64,000 nt of DNA from Brugia malayi (taxonomy: Eukaryota > Nematoda > Chromadorea > Rhabditida > Onchocercidae), in contig NW_025062476.1 in NCBI RefSeq assembly GCF_000002995.4, positions 7,562,501-7,626,500 of the forward strand. Reading direction: 5' to 3'. Below the pieces are notes generated by a model, which saw only the letters and a list, made by a program, of their open reading frames with translations, was not told where the DNA came from and made no database searches. Positions 34,133-48,482 of the stretch are shown one piece after another (position 1 is the first letter of the stretch; every line of letters starts with the position of its first letter). A program made the translations under genes and the position numbers.

Positions 34133-36373
34133 ACGTATGATACCTATGGGTAACTAGAATTAAAAACAAAACTATGCTCAGGCTAGCTTATCAAAGAGAT
34201 ATTGTCAAAAAATCAGGCACAGTGTTTTAAAACACCGTATCCAAGTTGTAAACTGTTTTCTTAGAACCAATCAAACAAATACAAAGCCAATAACGACTGT
34301 ATTTTTGTTTTTACAGAAATGTTCACAAATTTTGATAAAGATTCTTGTTGCACTCATAAGAATGGAAATCTTTAATTGTTCACTACAGGTCTTTCTCTTA
34401 CTTCTACCTATTGAGATGACCCGTAACCCGAACAAAAGCAAATAAGAGTTGTTGATTCTGAATATTTACTGTCAACAGAATGGATTTTTCTGAAAAAGGA
34501 GGTGTAAGGCAGAGTAACCGTAAGATATGTACGATTGTGTGTGTGTATGTATATGTGTGTTGAGGTGTTTCATCGAGTGTATTCATCTTTTCATATGTCT
34601 CTCTGTACCTGCTTATCATGTCAAGTGTTACGAATAGCAAACAGGAAGCAGACTGAGTAGAACTGCTTTTGAAAACGGGTCTGGATGCTTAGCGAAAGGC
34701 CTGCCCAAAATGGCTTGGCAGAAATGATCTTTTTGTTCATTTTCTAGTACCTTTTCTTTGTAAATTTCTGTTGTTCTGCCTATCTCTTCGAGCTGATACC
34801 GAACTCTTCCACTTATTCATTTAATATAAACAAATGTGTCACTACAACAAAGTGTCGAATTGATGATAGGACATTGAAAAAACTTTTTATCACTATTAGA
34901 TTGCTTTGCAGCTTCATCCCTTTTCTGCCACACATTATGCGAACTGATAACCGGACTGCGAATCAAATATCCACCATGCCCTAGGGCGACAATTGCCATA
35001 TGGACAAAATATCTGCCATACCCGAAAGCAACAATTTGGATGAATGTTATTGTTGTACTTTTTGCGCTCAAGAGAATAATGAGTGGATTGATGGTACTGT
35101 TGCACTTGGAAAGAAGTGAAACGACGAATTCAGTTAGCAAACGCAGACTGAACTGCTCCATACTTTATGCATTACACGCAACATCTTATTGTTGTTGTTC
35201 TTCTTATTGTTGTTGTTCTTGTCATATTATTTCAACTTTTTTCATCCCTCAAACTACAACTTCTCTTCATATGCAGTGACACCCTTGCCATTTAAAATCA
35301 CTGTGGCGGCTTCTGCTAGTAGCAGAAGGCACTTTTTACTGTTATTATAATGCTTATTCCATCAGCTTACTACACTGCAAATATTTAAATTTGTTTTTGC
35401 ATCTTGTCGTGTACTTAAATATTTTTACTATCGAACATATCAAATATATAAATTTTCTACTTTTATGTATGCATAGTATAAGTTAAGCAAGAGAAATGCA
35501 GAAGCACAGAAAGATTACAATAGAATACCAAATTGTCAATTCGATCAAGAAATCGTGATTGATGGATGATGAATATTACACTTTTTACTGGGAAATTGTC
35601 TCCAACAGCATAATTCTGCATTTGTTTTAAAATTTCATTTTCTAAGTTACTTTTTATCCAGCGTCAAAGTAGAAAAAGATTTATTTAATAATTATATAGA
35701 AAGAGTAAGATAAAAAGCTTACATTTCCTTCTCTTCTGGTCGATTCACCCATCATTTCTTCCATAAATTTTTTGTGAAAACTGCTCATGAAGACAAAAGA
35801 TAGGAATAATTGGTTTGGATAGAATAATAAGCTTTTTGTAGTTCTTATCAACAATAAGCTTTTATAACTGTTATCATGAAACTGAATGAACTTCAAAATA
35901 CTAAATCAATGCATATATGTTGCGACATTATGACTGAATTGCAGAATGAAAGATTTGAAATTTGAAATGAAGTTTGTAATCACCTTACACATTTAATTCC
36001 TTCTGCAGATGTTAATTTTTACTCTCATTAATTTATAAAACTTTTGTAAGGACAAAAAAGAGCAGTATTTTAACGTAATTATGAGGTTATTTGAATAAAA
36101 GTTATTCAGACAACAAGATTGTATTACGATCGCCTACTAGTGACTTACAGAAACAAGAGTAATTCAATATGAATTATCTATTCGAAATTTTAAATAATTT
36201 TATATGTGTTGACTAATAATTTCAAGGAAGTTTCCATAGCGAAATAGGTGAATGAAAACTTTTAAAATAGACATGTCACTCACTAGATTGTATCATCAAT
36301 CACTAAATGTGTCATCCCTAGGTTGTATTATCCAAATACTTAAAGTCGAACGATTTCGCTATAAACCTGATTA
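34133..36373. other. No convincing gene; local simple repeats
   Basis: Includes a GT-rich run near 34535-34560, a two-copy ~36-bp degenerate repeat (aatatc..ccat.ccc....gc.acaatt) at about 34966-35038, and a (TTG)n/(TTC) tract at about 35188-35222. The longest frame, a 114-codon minus-strand frame at 34817-35161, spans that degenerate repeat and is not credible as a gene. Confidence 0.45.
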
Positions 36374-36379
36374 TTTATT
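36374..36379 (-). terminator. Poly(A) signal AATAAA of hlh-1
   Basis: The plus strand reads tttatt, giving AATAAA on the minus strand 54 nt beyond the hlh-1 stop codon. Confidence 0.5.
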
Positions 36380-36432
36380 CAAATGTGACAAACGCGATAA
36401 ACGAACATTGAGCATTTTCGAAAAATCATTTA

Positions 36433-39400
36433 TCAAGTAACAGAAGGTTCACTCCCCGAACCTTCTAATCCTCCCTCATCCTCATCAGCTGCAATACTGT
36501 CAACGATACGTGATAGCCGCTCTAAAGAACTTTTCTTGCCCGATGTTTTCCCTGAAATTCATCAACTTTCTGTAAATTGTTTTGTGATTTGCATAAGTTT
36601 AAATATTTGGGTTAAGTATTGAAACATAATGTGATTTTTTGAAATAAGAAAGATATTTTGAAACACCTTTTCAAATTTTTGAAAAATAAAGAAGTTAGAA
36701 ATTTTAAGTCTTTTAGGAACAACTGATACTTATTAACGCTTGAGAACATTTTAAATTAAGATACTGTTTCTTTTTTTTTTTTGAAATTTTCCAATTGTGA
36801 AGCAGATATTTTATTTTCATAAGAAAGATATTTTGAAACATCTTTCCAAATCTTTGGAAAATAAAATTCGAGAGTAGGATCTATCCTCGTGACATTAACG
36901 AGGTCAAAACTTGAAGTCAAGTAGGAACAACTGACACTTATTACACTGTTATTGCACATTGCTCTTCTACTAGATTCTCTCCGTCACTCAAACTGGTAAA
37001 GCGATATATATATATTCGGTCTTAAATTTCTAAAAATCTTACATCTGACCTGCGTTAAGGATGTCCGCTTTTTCTCTGTAATGATCCTGTTTAAAACTCT
37101 CTTAAGCACTCCTTTGGAATCAAATAATTAGATGAATTAAGAAGCAACTAGAGAAATGAAATAGACGGATAAACATTAATCACTTGATCCTCTGAGATGA
37201 TTGATACTAGCTACGGTACACTAAATGAGCCATTTTTTAAGATTTAATTGGAATGGTTAGAATTTTGCTTTGAAAAAATCCGAATGGAAAAGAAAGAAGA
37301 AAAAAATGTTTCTGTATTTAGATAGAAACAAAAAAGATTAGGTTTCGCATCAAAGAACTTGTGATGTTGTTCATCTTCAATGGTATTGAGTGCAAGCAAA
37401 TGATTATTATATCCACTGAAGAATAATATAATTAAAACAACCTTATTGTGCTAGTATCTGCCTATTTCGAGAATGCAAAGGAAAACTACAACTCACTAAT
37501 ATAACATGGCCATAATATTTTACTAATATAAGTATTTGATTTTTTAAGTATCTTTTGTATATATGCAAAGCAAAGATCACATTGGAATGTTGGTTGATTG
37601 CTGAACTTTGCTTGACTTTTGTTTAAATTACTGTAAAAAAGAGCAAGAAATTTGTTTCTATCGTAAACAAACAGTATTTTCCAGAAATCATCCTTTTTTG
37701 ATTGATAACATATACCTAGATAAACGAGAATTAGAAACTCCCAATTTCAGAAGATTAGAAGCACAATGCGTGGTTCATTTTGCGAAAGTGAATAGGACGT
37801 CTTTCTTAGGAATTGCTACTGCTTAAAAATATGGTTGCATGTTACAATAGACGAAAAATATAAAAAGTATTTTGAGAAGCAGAAATACAAAGAAGTAAAT
37901 TGTGATAATTTTGTTAGTCTAAAAAATTGGAAAAATAAATTAATAGTGCTAGAAAACAGAATCTTAACAATCAAGGTTCGGAAATATCAGTAACAAGAAA
38001 TTACTTTTGTAACCTATCGCACCAAAAATTTTTTATTTTAAAATGACTTGTGATAAATTATTTTCAAATTAAAGTCTGAAACTTTTCTAACTTGCAGTTT
38101 TACTTTTAATTACTGAATCTGACTTGCTTCATGAGAACTTTCGCCAGTGCTTACACTTCCGAAATCTTCATTCTCTTCCGTAAATGTTCCCATCTTGTTA
38201 TCATAATAAGTTGCAGCTGAACCGTTGCTGGATGCATTATGTACAGACTGCAATAAAAGCGATTTTTGTGTTGCTTTTAATTGTTTTAAAATAAAATACT
38301 TAGTTTCAAAAATACTGATGGAGTAAAATATAAGTTGCTTATTGATTTTATTTTGAAATATGAAGCTTTAAAATATGAGACTTTACTCCACTAGCAATGA
38401 ACAGAATGAAGTAATCTCAAATGAAAACAATTGAACTATTTATTCCGAATTGCTAAAACTGATATGTTAGCTATCGTTTCTAATTATTAATGTGATAACA
38501 AAATCATTTCACAGTCTTCCTAATTCCAATTTAAAACAAGTTTTATTTATCTCTCATGACAAATGAAATTTTTATAAGTCGAAAAAGTTGAGAAAAAATT
38601 TTTCTCAATGTGTAGGAAAGATATCCCAGCAAATAAATCACTGATATATCACTTCCACAGCTGTTGCAATGAAGTAATAAATCTTTCAATGATGATATTT
38701 GGCATATATGACAGGAACCAAATTTCTTACAGTAGATGATTATTTTGATTTTTGACTTCGTAATTGCTTGCTTATCAATCTTACTTGCTAACTAAAAGCA
38801 AATATAAAGTAAATGGAATAAATCGAATAAGTAAATTATGTTCAAATTAATGAGTACGTAACATACAGTTGTCTTAAGGCATTCCAATCAATGATAAAAA
38901 TTAAACAATTAAAAGTTTTTTTGATTGAAAATTAAAAACAAAACATTTTTATAACTAAGAAGCTATGCTTTTGAAAGCACTTAGAAAAGAAAAGATTTTT
39001 TTCCACTTCCAATTCGTCAAAAAAGTTATGCAAATTTCTCCACGACTATCTGACTTTTTATGAACTAGAGTTTCTATAACCTCTAATGGCTCAGTTGCTG
39101 ATCCTAAAAACCTTGTCGGTGTTGTACCTTCCTGGGTACCAGAAGATCATTCATTTTTAAACCACTTCTGGATAAATCTCTGTACTTCATCATAAATGTG
39201 TCTAGGCTTGTGTTTTCTAGTCATCAATTTTAATATCTTTATTCAACATCTTATACTCTCAAGCAAATAAAAAGAATCTATGATGCGTTCTTATGATATC
39301 GCTACCCCTCAACGCGCCTAAAAAAATTAAATGAACGGAAACTGAAATCAACTGACGACATAATCCTGGCCATCGTTATCTGGCAAGTGAATTCCTTGAT

Positions 39401-41385
39401 TTGCAGCCATGATTTTTGTCATTTTTCCTTGACTTTGTAGCATATTTTCTAGCTTTGTGATATATTCAATTGCACTTCTCAAGATTTCTACCTAAAGTAA
39501 AAAGTTTAGGGAATTTTTTCCGGAACATTCCCAAAAATTGAAGGACTTTCGCGATTTTATTCGAGAAATTGAGTTTTTAAAAACCTATTTTTTTTAAAGG
39601 ATCTTTCTAAGATTTTTGAAAAGTTTTATACTATAAATGAAAACAAACCTTTGGTAATCTTTGATTGGGATTAGGACATGTCCTTTGTTTTACTACTTCA
39701 AATGCTTCATTTACTTTGCGCAATCGCCGCCTTTCGCGCATTGTTGCTGCTTTCCTTCTGTCCACTACAATTTTGTAATATTAGCTTATTTGTTTTTCCT
39801 TAAATAAGTAAGCAGATAACTAAACCAATAAGTTATCAACGGGAAGGTGGCAGCAAAAATTAAAATGATGAATAGATAGCTTGCTTTATAAGCATCTTTT
39901 GGCAAAGATTTGAAAATTTGCTTTTTAACTGAACTGATTGTTAAATGTTGTTTGGAATAAGTTTCAAAAACTTACATCTCCGCGGTACCTGTGTGGGTTC
40001 AGCATGTTGTTGCACAACGGTTGAAGTATTAGCGACATCCGCATTTGTCTGAATTAACTCCGCATGTGATTCTGGGATATCGCTGGTTGAACCACCTGCT
40101 GCCGAAATTAGTTCTACTGCTAAAACTTCTAAATGCTTAGTTCTATCCTCCTTATGCAATTTGACAGCAAAAGCCTAACATTTTTGTGTTATAAACTTAA
40201 CTTTTCCCATAAATAGAATGTGAGTCTAGAAAAGAGATAAAAGTAGAAATGGAAAAACAAGTCAGTGGAGCAAGTATATTAACTTTCATCTGTATGTTGA
40301 GAAACATTTTCACAAAAAGATAATGAGAAGTGCTGATTGATTAATGCTACAATCAACATTACTACCATTCAACCAAGATAACATTGCATAAAATGTTTTA
40401 GAAATGATAATTCAATTTCTTTTTGGAATTTACATATGTGTTTTTGTAAAATTACTATAATTTGATGAATTCATTTTATTAAAAATGCTAGCACTGATTT
40501 TTGATTTTGAATGAGACTGAATTTGAATGCTTATTATTTGAATGCTTAGGAATTAGAAAAAGCAGCAGAATTATAAACAACATTCTGTCACAAGCACTAA
40601 CTAATAATATACACATTCCATTTTTCATAAACATCGTAAATTTATATTTGATTTCTTAAAGCAAAAATCAAACTTTGATTTTCAATAACGGAACTGAACT
40701 TAAGGTTAACTACCCTTCAATGTTTCTTAAAAACTTTAATTTGGATAAACAAACAGTAAAAATGGACCATGTTCTTTAGCATCCTGTTCCTGCTTAATAT
40801 CTTTGGTAATTCCAGGGTCAGATCGAACTGATTTCGAGAAGTCCGCATTGCCCCGATTTGTCGAAAACGATGTTAAATCTGTGGTATAGAAAGATGTGGA
40901 ACCAGTAGTGGGGCCGTATGATGGGTAATAGGACGGATATCTGTAAAGTAGGAAGTGAAATGAAATAATGAAATAATTGTTACAAAGAAAAGCTTTTCCC
41001 TACGTTCCAAAAATAAAGCATTCCAATAACTCAGTCAAATCTCTACTCAAACTGTAGAATTGGTCAAATTATGCTTCGTAGTAAATTCATGTAATCAAAT
41101 GAAAACCCTTATTTGTGAACGATGAAGCGGTAACGGTTGTGATCTCTTGTTTGTTGTATGTGCTGAAACTTAAATGAAATGATCCACATTTCCGACTAAA
41201 TGTAGGAATCAGGATTACCTATACGGATCATAAGTAGAAAGGGCATGCGCGGATGAATATTCTCCAAGAGGAGTTGCTTGAGGTGCAAAAGGTGTTAAAG
41301 TCGTTATATCCGGCGCTGCCGTTATTCGTGCTTGTGGTTGTGTGTAGCCGTATAATGGATCGTATTGACACCCTTCTGGGTTCAT
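36433..41385 (-). CDS. hlh-1: MyoD-family bHLH transcription factor (HLH-1 orthologue), 338 aa
   Basis: Seven exons on minus: 41385-41219, 40940-40751, 40174-39976, 39764-39649, 39491-39357, 38247-38157, 36551-36433. The N-terminus has the HLH-1-like [13 protein letters not shown] (~25-37) and [18 protein letters not shown] (~57-74), then a KQE motif. Residues ~187-250 are the basic helix-loop-helix: [20 protein letters not shown] with the myogenic Ala-Thr pair (192-193), [20 protein letters not shown], then GKMTKIM. The C-terminal exon encodes helix III ([13 protein letters not shown], 307-319) and lies beyond a 1.6-kb intron; exon 6 read through would stop early and lose it. HLH-1 drives body-wall muscle fate by binding E-boxes. 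The ATG abuts a ttgcag acceptor, so trans-splicing or a non-coding first exon is likely. The exon 2/3 junction (TTT|GTTTAT donor) is the weakest part of the model. Confidence 0.94.
36645..36945. repeat. Diverged ~110-bp direct duplication in hlh-1 intron 6
   Basis: Two copies, about 36645-36735 and 36821-36945, share aagaaagatattttgaaaca at the start and aggaacaactga.acttatta at the end. The second has an extra ~30 bp in the middle. The duplication looks old. Confidence 0.75.
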
Positions 41386-44300
41386 CTGCAATTAATCAAA
41401 AAAATTTTCTTAACCATTTGTTGATCTATTTATATATTTGTTGTTTTGTTTACTTGATGTATTCATTCAGACATTCATTAAAAAGCTTTTTCCGGATAAG
41501 CGCTCTCTTTTCAAATAAGTATTCCACGAATCATGATTTCCTTTGCATTTTGCACCGAAAAAGTAGTGGAATGTTTTGTAACATAGTACTAAGCTCAAAT
41601 CCTTACACAAATGTTTATACACTTAATATGTGCAATCCTCTTTACTTGAGGTTGGCGCGTTGCGTTTTGCAAAATTAATAAGAAAGAAGCTAGCTATGAA
41701 ACTAATAAAGCAGTTGTGAAACTAACCAAAAAAACGAAAATTGTTCAACATGAATATTTCTGGAAGAAAATTTAGTCTTCTTATTCAAGGGAAATCTCGC
41801 TTGAAATTACTACTCAAGGCGACATATATAATCATATACAATCAAGATAAGTGCAGTGACTGTTAATTAAGGCTGTCCTTCAAGGTGGGTCAAATGGATG
41901 CAGAATTGTTGTGAATGTTTCATCCGAAACGATGACGGGCTAGACTGCCAGCTAGGCTTAAGCTAACTAAGACTTATACTAGAAATAGGCCAGTTGGTAC
42001 GCCATCTGTGGCAACAGGCGGGGACAGCTGTATCACCATGTTAAAACTCTAGCACTTCGGCCGAAGAAACACATATGTTCCATGGTTAATTGTTGCCGAA
42101 TTGTGCTTAAAGGCCAACTGTTGTGTTGTAGTGGTAGTAGTGATGCTGACGTGTATGTATGTGTTAGTTTAAATATAAAATAAAATAGTTGCCTTAGAGT
42201 TAGTTAACATCATTATTCCACTATTATCAACATTATCATTCTCTTCACCAGCATTCCAGGAGACTTACCTTTCAAGCTTTTCACTATCTGCAGAGGCCGG
42301 TGGCTGTGCTCCGTGAGCAGGTTTACTTCTCTTCGAGAACAATTGGCGTAAATTTCGAGATGACGAACAAGACAGAAGATGGCTTTGATTCGACAGCTGC
42401 TATCTTCAGGAACAACAAAAACGTCCACTACCAACAACTGACTTTAGGCCAACTGTTCATTCTTGAAAGAAGGTGAAGCATCCCGAACTAATCTCTGGCT
42501 AACTTCCTGGCTAACTACTGTACTCCGCCCCTCCTCTTTGAAATAAAGTTGTTGAAATCTAACTACAAGAGAAGTAAGCTTTCGTTACAGATTACAAGGA
42601 ATGGAGAGAAGTAAAGAAGGAAGGAATTCCTAGAGACAGTTGTGCAATATAGCAGCAGTTATATCAGATCAGCAACAGATACCCCCTAAAATATTCAACC
42701 TCCCTTTATTGTCCCTTAACATCAAACCATCCTATAAAAGATGTTTTTTTCATAGGACCGACTTCTGAGAATAATTTTACGACGATGGGTACAACGGAAC
42801 AAAATTTATAGCTTGAAAAGAAATAATTCCAAGTATTGATAAATTGTCATCGGTACAGAATTGCACCAGCAGACACATAAACACGAATATTGCTTACAGG
42901 TCGCCTTCTGAATTTGGTCTCAAAATTTGCTAACAGAGAGAAGGGGAACAGGACAGACAACATCTGAGATAATATTTCATATATTGTTTAATTCTTTGTG
43001 ACAGCTCCATGGATTGGTCTGCAACTATCCAGTTCAAGGATTCTTACATATTGTTTGTTGACTTTTATTACTGGTAGCTTCAAGATAATATTTCTTATGC
43101 TGATTTTCGTTCAACTACTTCAAACCATTTAAATCAAAAATTTTTACATCTTGAAATATTTGGGAATTGAGGTGGACAATTCAAGCAAAAAAAGGCTTAT
43201 GCAGAATTTAAGCAAATAAACATATGATTCATTTCCATAGCATTAATCTCGACATCTCGGGTAGACTCTTATTGCATCAGAAGATGTGTACATGCTACAA
43301 TTTGATAAATATCATTTTCGAAAAAAAAGTTAGCTTCTGTTTAGAACTGAAAAGTTTCGTGGGCATATAAAGCGCAATTTTCTCTCCAATGTTCCGTCAG
43401 TTCCTTATTTCGATCTATTTTTCTAAAATCATTCCATTCAGCTGCATTCACAGGTTTGTATTTTTTCCACTTTTTTTGGAGTAAAACTATTTTTAACACA
43501 TATGTTATTTCTTGCTCATTTCAACAAGCTTCTCTACCATAAATACATGACAACAGAAAGTGGACTTTAACGAAGCTAGCAAAGTCGAGGACAGGAAAAG
43601 ATTAGGTGGTCATTCACAGTAAATGCTTGAGAGTTCCTTCCACCTATATAAATTGAAGTCTATGCGAAATTAGTAGCATTTATAACAACTTTTATAATTA
43701 TTCACTTTCCGTTTACTTCTAAAAATGCTGCTCGCTTAGACTTATCAAGTTTTCTTTGCCGCTCTCCCCATTCGCTTCCCCTACCTTCCTACATATAATT
43801 TACCTATTTATATTTAATCAATCTATTTATTTAACATATCTATTAATTAGCTAATTAATTAATTTATATGTTTGTATTTACATTTATTGCTTCTACAGCA
43901 TTTTACGGTTTATCACTCAATTATTCGAAACTACTATAAGTTTTTTGAAAAGCATTTGCACATTCTAAACTTTTCAGTTTAAAATGTGCGAAGAAAAAAA
44001 ACTTGAAAAGTTAGTCTTTCTATGATAATAGTTGTAAGATTTCATGTTTTATTTATTCTTGAATTTAGTAAAGTATATGACAAAATTTTTTGATAAATTT
44101 CGACAAAATTCTTTAAGATGCACCATTTCTCAAATTTTTGATTTTATGCCTAATTTTTTAGTTAATAGTTTTATTCTTTCCCAATAAATGCATCCATAAA
44201 CTAGCTGTTTGAGGTATTTTAAAAAATATATTAGTTCTTCTTGACCTTTCTGGTTTTTTTCCTATTCCTGAAATAGTCACTACAAACGAATAGAGCCGAT

Positions 44301-47300
44301 TAAGTATTACAATTCACTATGTGTGTTTAGCGGTGCCTTGTTACAGAAGTGAGGCTTCTTGTCGGCATATTAGATGTCACTGAAGATTCCTGTTCGTATT
44401 ACGATACATTAGCTGTTGAGCTTCTGCTTCTGCTATAAGCCGCACTTTTCTCTCAGTGATAGATGTGTCAGTCAGTTAGATATTTGTAGCAATTGGTCCC
44501 AAGTAAAAATTTATTGTCGCAAGTGCTAACTAAATGACCAACCTTACTTTCCAACTTAACTGTAGATGTATGTTTTGGCAGGATGTGTATCATTCCCTAA
44601 CATGGAATCCAAAATAATCTCGACATTGTCATCCAGAACTTCTTTTAGCAGATATCTTTAGTTTTAGACTAATTTTGGACAGTATTCAACATATTATCAT
44701 TTGTCAGACTGTGAACTCCCAGAAAAGTTTATTTACTGGGCTTTTCATAGAAAATTTCTAGCTGAAGAAATTTCAATTCCTTCAATTAAGTAATTATAAA
44801 TAGAACTGCTTGAAATCTCATAAAACGTGATCAGATATACTTGTAATTTTGAATTATTATCATTTGGAATATGATTAGAACAGCTCATAAATATTTATGT
44901 CAATATGCTAAAAATGCTAATGAGAGTTGGTTGAACAAATCATACCTTATTTTAACTGTGATAAACGTTTAATCAATAACAAGCTATCAGATGTTGATAA
45001 TACGGTTGTGATTTGTTTTACTATCACTTTTGACTGATATTAAAATTGCAATGAGATTTGATTTGTTTAATGATAGTTTGCCATAAAAATAGTTAAAGGT
45101 TCATTGCAAAAAAGTACGGCGATTCAAATTTCTCAGTGGAAAAAAATGGTAAGTTATGGGAGCAACTGAAAATGCCGTAAATTTAAATGTGTCGCTTGTA
45201 TTCATCGCTTCCTTATCAATTGACTGACAGACATACTTGAGCAAAAACCCTTGGCAAATCATCCAATCGATCTTTTTCTAATTGATCCGTGCTGCATTCC
45301 TCAGTTGTTGTTCATTTGTATTAGTTTAGGATCTCCACCAAAGACTTATTATCATAAATAAAGTAGTGATGATAAGCTTAATGAACTAAAAGAAACTAAG
45401 CATTTATTTTTTCTGTTCTTTCGAACTCAGTAAAATAAGAGCATCAAATTCATGAATGAACTTTTGAATATTAAACGAAAGAAAAAGGCGTCCGTTATGA
45501 TTAGTAAAACGCAGCGTTAAGTGAATCGATGAAAACTGTTGAAAGAAAAATATCACTTTTAAAATTGCTGGGATTAAGCAAAAACATATTCATGATTTGA
45601 TCAAGAAGTGAAGAGATCTTCCACTTCTTTTAAATTAGAATATCTGCAGAAATTTATGAAAATAAGGAATGACCAACTGACTTGGAACATCAGAGAGATA
45701 TTAACATAAAACAGGTCAGCCAAAAATCATCATTTAATGAAAAATTTTCATGATTTTATTTGCACTCTTGCTAAAGAGCTGAATAGAATATTCTGGCCGG
45801 AACTTCAAGAAGTGAGAGATCCTATAAATGAAGTAAAATCAGGCATCTTGTACTTCAAAATTTTTAGTTTAAGTTCAACAGAACAAAAAAGGCTAATGAA
45901 TGAAAAAACTCCACTACACGATTCTAATTAGTTACAATCTATTATCATCACTATTGTCATTATCACTGTTGGGATTTGGGCATATCAGTTAGTTGATGCT
46001 TTATTTCACTTATTTATTTTCAAACAGGGCTTTGTTGGACTTTAATCAAGCACCCTGTTCACACTTTTGCATTCAGCAAATTTCCACCCATTTTCAAGAA
46101 ATTTGGACTTCATTTGAATTTTGATAAGGGCAGTTCTTTTAACTGACCGTCAGAGAAAGAATTTTTTTTTGTAAAGACAAATGCTTTTGTGCAATTCCAT
46201 TCATAAAGCCCTATGGAATTCATCAAATTTGCAGTAACTAAATGAGGTAAAAACATGGTAATGCGAAGTTCTTCTATTAAGCTAGCATTTCTGATTTGAA
46301 ATAACAGAAAACAATGTTTGCAATTAATAAAGTAAGCAGATTGATTTCTAAACATATTAACATTTTCGCATTATATCGTCTCAGGTAACACCGCGAAAAT
46401 TGTTGAAATTGAATATCCTGAAACTAACTGAGATTGTGATGTCTTTTGATCAAATGCATATTCCTTCTACTATCACATGCTATGCATCTGACCTGAAGAG
46501 AATCAAATTTACACGCAATAGTAAATTTGGAATTCAACAGCAATGAAGTAAAAAGAAAGCATTTATTATATATAATAATAGAAATACTGCTTGCAACAAA
46601 GACCATAAGGAAACACAGTGCACGTGTCGAGTTTGCATAATAATATGGTTTACTTAATACAACAAAATAAAACAATAACTAACCACCGGGAATGATGAAA
46701 ATATTCAATCATTCAATCTGTGTGTACATTAAATTGGATATTGAGTGAATTCTTCACAGCTTGGGAAAATTCATTTAAAAAGTCATTGCTACTACTATAT
46801 GACAAATCGTATCTACCGCACATTCAGTGATATTGAAATGAAAAGCTTTGCTCCGCACATTAATTTTAGATAAAGACGTGTATCAAATCACCGCAATACT
46901 AAGAAATATGGTAGCTGTTATGAAGCAGTGAAGTGCCTTTGAATGCGTACGTCATCAATAGATGGTCAATGGATGATTGCATTAAAATATGGACAATAGC
47001 AACATATCACGACAAACAAACTTTTCCAAGTGAAGGATCGTAGGAACACCAAAAGCCTCTAATACGGTGATAACAGTCACATGAGTTGTTCATCATTGAA
47101 CAACTCATTTAGTGCCCAAATTTTCTTGAAGATTTGCCAGAAAATTTGAATAAAACAGAACAGAAAAACACTTTGCCGTCTTGTAGAAACCACAACATAC
47201 TCCATAATAAATTAATTGATTTCAACATTTTGGTATTGATGCTTTTCTCGCCCCTTCCTATTTTTTCTCTCACAAAAAAGTGACAAATAAGGCGGAAATT

Positions 47301-48482
47301 TTCGCCCTTTTCCCTTTTCCTGTACCACATATTAAGATAACAATTTTCAGTAAATCGTTAAATAAAATTAGTTAATACTCGTCAGTTTAATAGAATGAGT
47401 ATTTTCAAAAGAAAAAAGAAGTGGAAACCAAAAGAGATACTGATATAAAACCGCTCATTTCTCAGGGTAAATCAAAAGATTTAGCACAGATATTACTCAT
47501 TAATAATCATTGTGGAAGATTGTCCTAATACAACAATTGAACTGTTTCATAGTTACACACCAATTGTAAATAGATGAAGCTGACAATTCATTTTTACTAA
47601 TTGAAATTTTTCAAAGACCAGCTTAGGTTATTTAAATTTCGTTGAATACTGGCAAATGTATACAACAAGCCATCAACTTTTTAGAATCAAAAGTAATAAA
47701 GTTGATCTTTTATAATTGGGCGATAAATTGCCGAATTTACAGTCACTTATTTTATATCGTTTGGCATTTAAAAAAAAAAAAAAAGTCATGTGTCTTTTAT
47801 CACTTTGATTATATTACTGTATAATTTTAAATTATATTAATATTTGAGCATTTTTTCAAAATTAGAGGTGATGAAGTTTTACAGAACCAAACATGATGAA
47901 GCAATTTCCTTTTGAAAAGCACACATCTTCGCGTCGGCTGTTGAAGAATGACAATATTTTGGGAGGAATAGAATAAAATTCTTCCTCTCCAGTACAAGAT
48001 ACTAGTGAGGTAAGAGACACATCGTCTACAGAAGATTACATAGTATAAAGAAAATTTCATAATATAAAGTTAGACAGTTGTTTCCATAAATACTCATCAA
48101 GTTTCACAGACTTCAACTTCAAAAATAATTTTATATATAATACAAACATATACAATGTATATAACAGGAATGTGGCAGTAGGACAAATAGGTTTATTTAT
48201 TGTGAAATAAATTAAGCTAAATTGCTCAATCTAATTGCTATAATCTTCTCAGCAGTTCAATTTGATCAACTCAGCGGTTTATACAGTAAAATTGAATAAC
48301 AAGCTTTCTGACAGTACGACTTGTTATCGTGAGAATGATTTTGATTTAAAACTATAAATTTCTTGGAATAATTTCGAAAAACTTCTTGAAATAATTTCGG
48401 ACATAACTTTTTGATTTCAATAAAACTGTGCTTGGAAAGCTTGATATTTCTTATTTTTCCCTGAGCAAATCAATATCAACAG
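41386..48482. other. 7-kb non-coding interval upstream of hlh-1
   Basis: No credible exon found. A GC-richer block at about 41870-42560 stands out and may hold regulatory sequence; it includes E-box words such as cagctg near 42399. A 64-codon plus frame at 45737-45931 (MKNFHDFICTLAKELNRIFW...) is preceded by stop-interrupted protein-like sequence and might be a decayed gene. The region lies between hlh-1 (5' side) and the P450 (3' side), both on the minus strand, so hlh-1 control elements are expected here. Confidence 0.4.

Noticed and set aside
34817..35161. 114-codon minus-strand frame, longest outside rDNA and repeats
   Set aside because: Built over a two-copy degenerate repeat; the plus strand shows the same internal periodicity and no splice or family evidence supports a gene.
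38110..38156. Stop at 38110 as the end of hlh-1
   Set aside because: A later exon at 36551-36433 encodes the conserved MyoD helix III and joins in phase, so this is at most an alternative end.
41253..41678. 141-codon plus-strand frame
   Set aside because: Lies antisense to hlh-1 exon 1 and runs into AT-rich upstream DNA; hydrophobic shadow of the real exon.
45737..45931. 64-codon frame MKNFHDFICTLAKE...
   Set aside because: Protein-like but isolated, with stop-interrupted sequence upstream and no splice signals; at most a decayed gene.
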